A stretch of DNA of 64,000 bases from NCBI RefSeq assembly GCF_965225875.1, contig NZ_CBDDBS010000003.1:1302001-1366000 (forward strand), read 5' to 3'. Shown one piece after another: positions 18,431 to 25,783 of the stretch; position 1 is the stretch's first letter; each line of letters begins with the position of its first letter. The notes below the pieces were generated by a model, which made no database searches, was not told the DNA's origin, and worked only from the letters and a program-made list of their open reading frames with translations. The stretch is from Haliscomenobacter sp965225875 (GTDB lineage Bacteria > Bacteroidota > Bacteroidia > Chitinophagales > Saprospiraceae). The position numbers and the translations under genes were made by a program.

Positions 18431-20044
18431 ATGAAAACTTTATTCAACTTTTCCCGGTGCAGATCAGTCTCCTTTTTTTTGGCACTGATTATGCTTTTTT
18501 ATGCTATAAGTTGCAACAGGTTTGCATTCCAAAGCATCGAAACAAAAAGATTGATAGCAATTGAAAAAAATTCAATCAACCCCAAACGTTTCATCGTTCA
18601 TGCCGGGGAATACCTGTATCAAATCAGTAATTTATCGCTAGATAAAGATAATTTGATGGGTACATTGGCTCCCGTTACTGGCTCGGTGTTTTACAGTTCC
18701 ATGATGACAAAACCCTATATTATCGAGCATGAAGGTATTCTTAACGAAGTTCACCTGTATTTAAACTCAACTATGGAGCCTCCGAACTATGGCAAAATTA
18801 CCGTTCCGCTGAAAGACATTAATGAAACCCGGGTCATTGTCCGTGATAACTCTGGGACAGTACTCGGTATATTGATTTTTGCCGGGGCAATGGTAGGTTT
18901 AGGTGCCCTCCTCCTCTCCACCATTACCTTCACTTCCTGTCCATTCGTATATATTCAGTATGGCGAAAAGTACCAATTTGCTGGCGAAATATTTGGTGGT
19001 GCGGTAGGTCAAAATCTTTGTCGCAACGACTACCTTCCCTTGCCTACTTTACCAACCAAAGACGGGTTTTACCAACTTCAAGTCAAAAATGAATTGCAAG
19101 AAAAGCAATACATTGACTTGTTGCAATTGGTTTTTGTACAACACCCCGCAGGCACCAGAGTAGGAATGGATCAAAGTGGACAAGTCCATCTTTTAGGTAA
19201 TGAGCAAGTCCCAGTAAGGGCACACACCTTTGACAATGTGGATGTACTATTTACCCTTCAAAGCAAAACCAACTATTTCTATTCTTTTAACAACGAGGAA
19301 TCTTCCAGTAATGGAGTCTTTCTTACTTTTAAAAAGCCACAAGGATCCCAAACTGCCAACCTTGTGTTGAATGTCAAAAACAACCTATGGGTCGACCATG
19401 TCTTAAACGAGTACTTTAGCAAGTTTGGCAACAAATTTGACTCCTGGATGGAGCAACAGGCCAAAATCCCTGCTGAAGAACGACTGCAAACTATTCGCAA
19501 TGGCGATTTACCGCTAAGTGTTTATCTTAAAAAACAGGGAAAATGGCAAAAAATCGAGGAATTGAATGCAATAGGTCCATTGGCTTTGAAAGAGTTGCTT
19601 ATTCCTTTGAATCTGTCGGGCATTGATTCGGATGAAATTGAGTTAAAATTGGAAAGTGGGTTTATGTTTTGGGATCTGGATTATGCCGCCATGGATTTTA
19701 CTACAGCTAGCCCTAAGCAGCTTTTTATCACTCACCTCGATCCCATTTCAGCGCTTGATTCTGCCAATCAAGACCAAACCAGGGTGCTCAAAGCAGCAGA
19801 TCAAAACTACCTGGAGCAAAAATCAATAGGAGAATCCATAACGCTTCGGTATCCACAGGCTCCTACCCTAGAAGGAATGAACCAAAGTTTTTTCTTGCAA
19901 AGTCGGGGCTATTATGAATTGATCCGCAAGTTCAAGGGTACTCCACAATTCGAGGAGTTGAATCAATTGAAAGCACCGGGAGCTTTTTCGGATTTTTCAA
20001 GAAAAGAATACCTGAAATTCATTGCGCCACTGTGGGTTAAGTAG
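18431..20044 (+). CDS. Large lipoprotein of unknown function
   Basis: 537-residue protein with a signal sequence ending in a lipobox (FYAISC), so probably lipid-anchored. A glycine/alanine-rich hydrophobic stretch at about residues 148-168 (ILIFAGAMVGLGALLL) could be a second membrane segment. Directly after it comes a conserved-looking block SCPFVYIQYGEKYQFAGE and then NDYLPLP, which I have the impression of having seen in other large proteins of Bacteroidota but cannot name. The rest is beta-rich and has no motif I recognise. It is monocistronic in appearance, with an AT-rich 134-bp upstream region. Confidence 0.75.
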   Translation: MKTLFNFSRCRSVSFFLALIMLFYAISCNRFAFQSIETKRLIAIEKNSINPKRFIVHAGEYLYQISNLSLDKDNLMGTLAPVTGSVFYSSMMTKPYIIEHEGILNEVHLYLNSTMEPPNYGKITVPLKDINETRVIVRDNSGTVLGILIFAGAMVGLGALLLSTITFTSCPFVYIQYGEKYQFAGEIFGGAVGQNLCRNDYLPLPTLPTKDGFYQLQVKNELQEKQYIDLLQLVFVQHPAGTRVGMDQSGQVHLLGNEQVPVRAHTFDNVDVLFTLQSKTNYFYSFNNEESSSNGVFLTFKKPQGSQTANLVLNVKNNLWVDHVLNEYFSKFGNKFDSWMEQQAKIPAEERLQTIRNGDLPLSVYLKKQGKWQKIEELNAIGPLALKELLIPLNLSGIDSDEIELKLESGFMFWDLDYAAMDFTTASPKQLFITHLDPISALDSANQDQTRVLKAADQNYLEQKSIGESITLRYPQAPTLEGMNQSFFLQSRGYYELIRKFKGTPQFEELNQLKAPGAFSDFSRKEYLKFIAPLWVK

Positions 20045-20175
20045 CCTTTTTATGTGCAAATGTTTAACTCCAGCGTCTGCTTTTTAAAAATTTAGCAGTA
20101 ATACTTGCAAATGTAGTTGCCAAGTCTTTACTTTGTATTTCAAAGTACTTTAATAACCAATAAAACAAACAACCT

Positions 20176-20508
20176 ATGACTTGGCAAAATGAGTTGCTGC
20201 AGGTTTTCCAATCCAAACTTCTGATCAAACGTGCCGGGCAAGGTGCAGGCATTGCCCTTTTATTGGTGAGTTTGTTCCTTGTAATCATTAGCAAGGCGCA
20301 TCTTGAGCCCTGGATGCTCGTATCAGTATCCATTGTTACGATTGCTGGGGCTATTGCCGGAGCATCCTATTACATTCAGATGGAATTGTTTCGCAATTGG
20401 GCCACTTGGTTAAGGGTGTTGTTGAATAGCCTGGGTGTGCTGACTTATCTTGTGGTGTTGTTTTTAAGTTTGGTTTATGCGCTTAGTTTGACTGGGCACT
20501 GGAACTAA
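20176..20508 (+). CDS. Small three-helix membrane protein
   Basis: 110-residue protein with three hydrophobic segments (about 23-42, 48-68 and 78-105). I do not recognise a family. The start at 20176 follows an AT-rich leader. It is followed by a nested hairpin and then by the DoxX-like gene. An open frame on the opposite strand overlaps it but is not coding in character. Confidence 0.6.
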   Translation: MTWQNELLQVFQSKLLIKRAGQGAGIALLLVSLFLVIISKAHLEPWMLVSVSIVTIAGAIAGASYYIQMELFRNWATWLRVLLNSLGVLTYLVVLFLSLVYALSLTGHWN

Positions 20509-20533
20509 TTTCATCGAAGTCCAAAGTACATTT

Positions 20534-20604
20534 AAGATGCTGTATGAGTTTGTATTCCACAATGCAAACTCATACAGCTTTAAGAGATGTAAGCATAGCA
20601 TCTT
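20534..20604. terminator. Nested hairpin between two membrane-protein genes
   Basis: The inner stem pairs 20539-20552 with 20565-20578 over 14 perfect base pairs with a 12-nt loop. An outer stem pairs AAGATGCT (20534-20541) with AGCATCTT (20597-20604), competing with two bases of the inner stem. Only three Ts follow the inner stem, so it may act as an attenuator or RNA stabiliser instead of a strong terminator. Confidence 0.55.
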
Positions 20605-20626
20605 TTAAGGAAATTCAAACAACTGC

Positions 20627-21358
20627 ATGAGCATAGCATCCAAACTTGATCAAATTCACTCAACAGTACAGGCAAACCGCTGGCTTGGGTATTTCGCCAT
20701 TTTCAACCGCATTGCCTTAGCCGCCGGTTTTTTGCCAGCGGGTTGGGTTAAAATCATTGGCGAGCGTTTTACCGATTTACACAACAATCAGCCGATGGGT
20801 CATTATTTAGAGGCCCTCCACCATACTGGTTATTATTATACGTTTATCGGGGTATTACAAATGCTCGCAGCGGTTTTATTGCTGATCCCACCTACGGCAT
20901 TACTTGGCGCCCTGCTCTATTTTCCCATCATTTTGAACATTACCATTCTATCCTTTGCTGTGCGTTTTGAAGGATCTTTGCTCACTGCCCCGATGATGGT
21001 GCTGGCCAATTTGTACCTGCTTTGCTGGGATTACGATAAGTTGAAGTTTATTTTTCCTTTTAATCGCCCTGCCAATCAAGCAGAGTTACCCGATCGAAAA
21101 AATCTAAGCAAAAAGTTTCCTGTCCTGTTTTTTAGTGGTGTGTTTGCGACCATAGTCCTTTACGTCCTGTTCATTACCAATGTGTACAACATCATGCCCC
21201 GCAATACCCTGCCCGATTGTGTGACGCAATGTGATGACAGCAGCAATCCTCAGGCTTGTGAGGACTTTTGTGATTGTATTCACAACCAGGGTCAGTCGCT
21301 TGACAAATGTTTGGAGAAATACAATAAAGCAATAAAGGCTACCAACAGTACGCGGTAG
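20627..21358 (+). CDS. DoxX-like membrane protein with cysteine-rich tail
   Basis: 243-residue integral membrane protein. The first 150 residues hold four hydrophobic helices of DoxX-like type; one more helix lies near 168-188. After it, a soluble tail of about 50 residues carries seven cysteines in a pattern CVTQC, then ACEDFCDC, then DKC. This tail is not part of the usual family and could bind metal or form disulfides. If the N-terminus is inside, five helices place the tail outside. The last codons lie in a terminator stem. Confidence 0.75.
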   Translation: MSIASKLDQIHSTVQANRWLGYFAIFNRIALAAGFLPAGWVKIIGERFTDLHNNQPMGHYLEALHHTGYYYTFIGVLQMLAAVLLLIPPTALLGALLYFPIILNITILSFAVRFEGSLLTAPMMVLANLYLLCWDYDKLKFIFPFNRPANQAELPDRKNLSKKFPVLFFSGVFATIVLYVLFITNVYNIMPRNTLPDCVTQCDDSSNPQACEDFCDCIHNQGQSLDKCLEKYNKAIKATNSTR

Positions 21359-21363
21359 CCTTC
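21335..21363. terminator. Terminator overlapping a gene end
   Basis: AAGGCTACC (21335-21343) pairs perfectly with GGTAGCCTT (21354-21362) around a 10-nt loop. The right arm contains the stop codon of the DoxX-like gene. It lies between convergent genes and can serve the plus-strand gene. Confidence 0.6.
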
Positions 21364-21387
21364 TTGGTTCAAACCATTGCCTGCCTC

Positions 21388-23577
21388 TTATTTCCCCAAC
21401 ATTTTTTCAATTTCTCCGGAGAAAGCGTTCAGCACATCCGCAGTATTCTTGATTTGCTGATCTACCTCTGTAAATTCGCGCTGTTCAATGGCTTCTCGGA
21501 TGCCCGGCAGGGTTTTCACTCCGTACCCAGTATAAAAACCTGGCGCATAGATAAAGTGCTTAAACCAGGGGCGTTTGGGCAAGCCACTTGAACGGGTTAG
21601 TTTTTGTTCCAGGTGCATCAAGGCCTGATTGATGAGTGCCGGATTAGCCAGGGTTTTTGATGTAGAAGCCTGGTACAAGTCAGCCGCTTGTTTCAGGCGG
21701 GCCAGAGCGCTTTGTAAAGGTGCAAAGTTGAAATACGGCGTTTCAGGCTGCACTTTGGGGCCTTTTAAGCTTTCGCTTGGGTTGAGTGCCAGGTCGTACA
21801 GTCCACTTTGGATGTTTTGGTTTTCCTTTTGGGTGCTATTCCGCTGGTCATCGGCAAGTTTCATCACTTCATCGGCATAGGTTTTTACCGTGGTGTAAAA
21901 TTTCTGAAACTCAAAAGGAAGTACCTCGGCATTGGCCAGGCGCAGCGCAGTGCGTGCTCCTACTTTAGCAAGTGCGAGGCCATACATAAAGTTTTTGTCC
22001 TTGAAACGCACATAATCCAGGTAAGTATCGTACATGGTGTGGTATTCCCCTCCGGAGCCTTCTCCTCCGAACCCAATATTCAACGAGGCAATACCCAGGT
22101 GCTGAATGAAGGGCGTATAATCAGAGCCTGAGCCCAAGGCACTGAGTTTCAAACCCGGGCTTTCCTGCTTCAAAACGACCTTTTCCATGGCCTTTCTGCG
22201 ATCATAGATGCTCTTTTGGGTTTGGGGATCTTGAACATCCTTGGACACCTGTTCAACCATTTGTTCAAGCGTATGTGATCCGCCAGCGAACAAGAACCCT
22301 GAACCATTGCCATCTGAATTGATGTAAGCAACTGCTTTTTGGCGCAATTCGTCTGCATGTGTTTCTACCCATTCGGTTGATCCGAGTAGTCCAGGTTCTT
22401 CTGCGTCCCAGGCGCAATACACGAGGGTACGTTTGGGTCTTTGGCCATTTTTGGCCATAAGTCCAATGGCCCGGGCTTCCTCTAATTCCGCTACCAGGCC
22501 GCTAAGCGGATCGGCGGCGCCATGTACCCAGGCATCGTGGTGGTTGCCACGAATAACCCACTGATCAGGAAATTCTGAACCTTTTAGTTTGGCGATGACA
22601 TTGTAGGCGGGTTGTAAATCCCAATTGAACTCCAACTTGAGGTGTACTTTGCCCGGGCCAGCTCCAAGGTGATAAGTAATGGGAAGTGTACCTCTCCATT
22701 CTGGCGGAGCTACCGGACCAGCCAAGGCAGCCAGGATGGGTTGGGCATCTTCATACGAAATGGGCAATACAGGAATTTGGGTCAAGGTAACCGCATCCTT
22801 CCGATCCAGGCGTTTGGCGTCTTTAGTTGCTCCGTATCCAGGAGTCAGTGGATCACCGGGATACAAAGGCATGTCTAGCACCGAACCGCGTTGAGCACCT
22901 GTTTCGTTTTTATAGGCACCTTTGGGGTATACATCACCTGCGCTATATCCGTCGTCCTTAGGATCGGAATAGATGATGCAACCAATGGCACCGTGTTCAG
23001 CGGCCACTTTGGGTTTGATGCCCCGCCAGGAACCACCGTAGCGGGAGATGACAATTTTTCCTTTTACATCAATGCCATAGCGCGCTAACAATTCATAGTC
23101 TGCTGGAACGCCGTAATTGACATAAACCACCTCTGCCGTTACGTCTCCATCAATAGAAAAACAGTTGTAGGTGGGAAGCATGCCGGGCGTACTAGTGGAA
23201 GGATCTTCCTTGAGTGGTTTTTCAACCAGCTTTGCCTTATAAACGGTGGGCGATACCACTTCCAAAACCCGCATTTTAGGCGTGGGAAACAGGACATCAA
23301 AACGCTCAATTTCTACTTCCCAGCCCCAGGAACGCAAGAGTCCCGCCATAAATTCTGCATTGGCTTTCCCATGCGGTGAGCCTACATGATGGGGCAAAGA
23401 GGACAATTGTTTCATCCATTGATCGAGGTTTTGGGTCGATAGTTGCTGGTCGACTTGCTTTTCCAGTTCTATTTGTTTGCTGGAACCAGCTTTTGAAAAC
23501 CCGATTAGCTCTTGTGATTGGCTAATGGCCAGAAAGGGCAGTGCTAAAAAGCAGAAAAGGAATTTCATTTTATTCAT
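21388..23577 (-). CDS. M28 metallopeptidase, glutamate carboxypeptidase II-like
   Basis: 729-residue secreted zinc peptidase with the domain order of human PSMA/GCPII: signal peptide (to about 19), peptidase M28 core interrupted by a PA domain (about 140-300), and a C-terminal dimerisation domain (about 590-729). Dizinc-site residues are visible in NHHDAWVHGAADPLSG (His, bridging Asp), AWDAEEPGLLGS (catalytic Glu pair), INSDGNGSG (Asp) and GGEYHTMYDTY (His). It would remove C-terminal residues or cleave small acidic peptides in the periplasm or outside. Monocistronic; it converges with the DoxX-like gene. Confidence 0.92.
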   Translation of the reverse strand: MNKMKFLFCFLALPFLAISQSQELIGFSKAGSSKQIELEKQVDQQLSTQNLDQWMKQLSSLPHHVGSPHGKANAEFMAGLLRSWGWEVEIERFDVLFPTPKMRVLEVVSPTVYKAKLVEKPLKEDPSTSTPGMLPTYNCFSIDGDVTAEVVYVNYGVPADYELLARYGIDVKGKIVISRYGGSWRGIKPKVAAEHGAIGCIIYSDPKDDGYSAGDVYPKGAYKNETGAQRGSVLDMPLYPGDPLTPGYGATKDAKRLDRKDAVTLTQIPVLPISYEDAQPILAALAGPVAPPEWRGTLPITYHLGAGPGKVHLKLEFNWDLQPAYNVIAKLKGSEFPDQWVIRGNHHDAWVHGAADPLSGLVAELEEARAIGLMAKNGQRPKRTLVYCAWDAEEPGLLGSTEWVETHADELRQKAVAYINSDGNGSGFLFAGGSHTLEQMVEQVSKDVQDPQTQKSIYDRRKAMEKVVLKQESPGLKLSALGSGSDYTPFIQHLGIASLNIGFGGEGSGGEYHTMYDTYLDYVRFKDKNFMYGLALAKVGARTALRLANAEVLPFEFQKFYTTVKTYADEVMKLADDQRNSTQKENQNIQSGLYDLALNPSESLKGPKVQPETPYFNFAPLQSALARLKQAADLYQASTSKTLANPALINQALMHLEQKLTRSSGLPKRPWFKHFIYAPGFYTGYGVKTLPGIREAIEQREFTEVDQQIKNTADVLNAFSGEIEKMLGK

Positions 23578-23780
23578 ACTATCCGTTTTGAAAAGGCATG
23601 ATTAATTTTGTTCCAAGATTAGACATTGGCCAATCTTAGCTTAAAAATTCAAATTAAAATATACCTGGTAATTTTTAATGTCTTTACCTTTTTTATTTTT
23701 CTTTTCCTGCTCCCAAAAAGAGCACCATTCGCTGCGTTTACCCACAAATTCTAAGCTAGTTCCTACGAAATATTACACTA

Positions 23781-23818
23781 CGTATAAATACCCGTTTTGA
23801 CAAATGGGTATTTATACG
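23781..23818. promoter_or_regulatory. Operator-like inverted repeat
   Basis: CGTATAAATACCC (23781-23793) and GGGTATTTATACG (23806-23818) are perfect complements with a 12-nt spacer. The element ends 24 bases before a candidate -7 promoter box. It is not followed by a T-run and lies upstream of the promoter, so a protein-binding site is more likely than a terminator. Confidence 0.55.
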
Positions 23819-23842
23819 CATATATTTATTTTCCACTGCGTC

Positions 23843-23850
23843 TACTTTTG
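23843..23850 (+). promoter_or_regulatory. Candidate -7 promoter element
   Basis: TACTTTTG matches TAnnTTTG and lies 66 bases before the ATG at 23917, within the expected distance for a leader. No clear TTTG stands about 19-23 bases upstream. Confidence 0.4.
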
Positions 23851-23916
23851 TACCTGACAAGAGATTGGAACATACCACTCCAATCTGCATTTGATTCAAT
23901 CAATCATCAACACACG

Positions 23917-25107
23917 ATGGCAACTGTAACATTCTGGAACAATGACGATTACGGCGGCATGTCTGACACCTTCAATGGTGCGCAACGCCGCTCTTACAAC
24001 ACTTCCCAAGCTTGGGATTCGCTAAAAACGGGAGCCAGTACCTGGCTGGTCGTATGGAACGGGAGCAATTATACCGGGGATTACCTGAAAATTGGCCCGT
24101 CAACCAATAATTCTGACCTCAACCACACTGATCGTGGGAGCAAAGGAGACTGGAAAAATCAGATTACCTCCTTCATTATGTACGGGCATCAGCCTTCATG
24201 GTGGAACAGTAGCTCTACCCCTCCGAACAATGACCTGAACCTGGAATCCAATGAAGTAGTATTTTGCTCCGACTCCAATTTCAACGGAGACACCGCTACA
24301 TTTTTCGCAAATGTTTCCAAATCAGATCTTAATAGCGTCTATTATCCTACCAATCCTGGTCGGGACATGAAAGACAACATCGATTCTTTGGCTACGGGAT
24401 CAGCGGCCTGGTTAGAAATCTGGAACGAAACGAATTACACGGGCAGTACACTCCGCATTTATCCCAACCACAAGTACACAGACCTGAACCATGTGTCGCG
24501 CCAGCCAGAGGGGGATTGGAAAAATCAAATCCAGAGTTTCAAACTCTACAGTGCCCAGCCAGCTTCCTGGAACCTGGGATTCAATGAGAGTCAGTTTTAT
24601 GGCGCATTTCCAGGTGCCCAGAAGATGCAAGACTCCAGTGGCCCATACTACCACTACAACACCCAGGACTGTGGTTATGACATTCGAATCACCAGCCAGA
24701 GCTACGATTCCTCAACGATGACCATGTCCTTCAGGATAGATTATGACCTCTTTGGCCACAACGATAAGGTGTTGTTGGACCTAGTCATAAATGCAGATGG
24801 CACCTTCAACAGTGTATCGTACGAGTATCAACAAGGCGGAGCGGTACAAATCCCTAAATCAGTAATCAAAGCCGTGGATGTAAGCGCTGAAGTATTGGGT
24901 GCAGTAGGTGCACTGGAGACCGCGGGAATTTCAGAAGAAGCGGCCAATTCGTTTATCGAGGCTTTTGATACCTTCTGCAAGGTCTTCAATAAAATCTCGA
25001 ATGGACTCTACAAGCTTTCCGAGTCCAATGATGGCCGATTTTACATGGTAGCGGTTTGTACACAAACGCTCTGCCGCGCATTTTCAGCGGTAACAACAAA
25101 CAATTAA
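23917..25107 (+). CDS. Protein with two beta/gamma-crystallin domains
   Basis: 396-residue protein without a visible signal peptide. Residues 1-90 and 105-190 are two copies of a beta/gamma-crystallin domain: each has two Greek-key motifs, with paired segments such as WNGSNYTGDYLKI and WNETNYTGSTLRI, and closing GDWKNQITSF and GDWKNQIQSF. The calcium-binding consensus D/N-x-x-S appears as DNIDS. The C-terminal 200 residues are not recognised; a helical segment rich in alanine lies near 305-360. The start at 23917 follows a plausible leader, and no in-frame upstream ATG gives a convincing signal peptide. It is probably cotranscribed with the gene 35 bases downstream. Confidence 0.8.
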   Translation: MATVTFWNNDDYGGMSDTFNGAQRRSYNTSQAWDSLKTGASTWLVVWNGSNYTGDYLKIGPSTNNSDLNHTDRGSKGDWKNQITSFIMYGHQPSWWNSSSTPPNNDLNLESNEVVFCSDSNFNGDTATFFANVSKSDLNSVYYPTNPGRDMKDNIDSLATGSAAWLEIWNETNYTGSTLRIYPNHKYTDLNHVSRQPEGDWKNQIQSFKLYSAQPASWNLGFNESQFYGAFPGAQKMQDSSGPYYHYNTQDCGYDIRITSQSYDSSTMTMSFRIDYDLFGHNDKVLLDLVINADGTFNSVSYEYQQGGAVQIPKSVIKAVDVSAEVLGAVGALETAGISEEAANSFIEAFDTFCKVFNKISNGLYKLSESNDGRFYMVAVCTQTLCRAFSAVTTNN

Positions 25108-25142
25108 AACCCAAATTCCGGCAACTTTAAAATTCGAAAAAA

Positions 25143-25679
25143 ATGAACTTTTCCAGAAATACATTTACCACCCAGTTAGGGAATTATACGGGCATCAGTT
25201 TTTCAGGCGGCACTGCTGATTGGGATCAGTGGTCTGGCACTACTGGCGACCTGAACACCCAACTCAGCTACAGCAAAGGTGGCTTCAATTACCGGACCTG
25301 GAGCCCGGAAACGTCCACTATGCCCACCGATCTCGGTTTGGTTGTTTCTTGCAAAATTGATTTTGCAAATGGAATTGGCGACGATCACATGATCTTGATC
25401 GTAGGTTTTCTTAAAGTCGCAGGTGCGGCCCCTACAATCAATTTCATCCAGGCATCGGTCCAATTTTACAACGACGATGACCAAAACATCATGATTGATC
25501 CCATAAAGAGTGACCCCAACAATCCCACCCAGGATCTTGGTCAGGTGCTCTACGATTCCCTCAACAGCCAAATTATGGCTGACAATTTTGGCACAGACTA
25601 CACCTCTGAAGGTCGCAAGACCTTTCCTGATATCGCCATGGCGAATGTCAATTCGATGATTGGCGCGGTGTCGGCTTAA
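25143..25679 (+). CDS. Beta-rich hypothetical protein next to crystallin-domain gene
   Basis: 178-residue protein without signal peptide or membrane segment. The N-terminal part is rich in Gly, Ser, Thr and Trp, resembling a beta-sandwich; the middle has a hydrophobic strand (DDHMILIVGFLKVAG) and the C-terminal third is more helical. I do not recognise a family. It follows the crystallin-domain gene by 35 bases with no terminator between them, and a good terminator follows it, so the two form a bicistronic unit. Confidence 0.7.
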   Translation: MNFSRNTFTTQLGNYTGISFSGGTADWDQWSGTTGDLNTQLSYSKGGFNYRTWSPETSTMPTDLGLVVSCKIDFANGIGDDHMILIVGFLKVAGAAPTINFIQASVQFYNDDDQNIMIDPIKSDPNNPTQDLGQVLYDSLNSQIMADNFGTDYTSEGRKTFPDIAMANVNSMIGAVSA

Positions 25680-25700
25680 ATTGGAAGCAAACCATAATAT

Positions 25701-25740
25701 GAAACCCTATCATAATTAAAAACTATGATGGGGTTTCTTG
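25701..25740 (+). terminator. Terminator of the crystallin-domain operon
   Basis: Arms 25701-25714 and 25724-25737 pair over 14 positions with one G-T pair and a 9-nt A-rich loop, and a T-rich stretch follows. It lies 22 bases after the stop codon. Confidence 0.75.
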
Positions 25741-25783
25741 TTATTCCCTTTATATTTAAGCCCACACTTCCATATTTACCAAA

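Larger units (their letters stand above)
23578..23916. other. 339-bp AT-rich gene-free region upstream of the crystallin-domain gene
   Basis: No coding frame of credible character was seen. It holds the divergent promoters of the peptidase and crystallin-domain genes, a 13-bp perfect inverted repeat at 23781-23818, a TACTTTTG element at 23843-23850 and a minor hairpin GCTC/GAGC near 23710. Confidence 0.6.

Noticed and set aside
20064..20333. Minus-strand open frame of 89 codons over the small membrane protein gene
   Set aside because: It is antisense to the hydrophobic protein at 20176-20508, its sequence is not protein-like, and it has no leader. The plus-strand reading is preferred.
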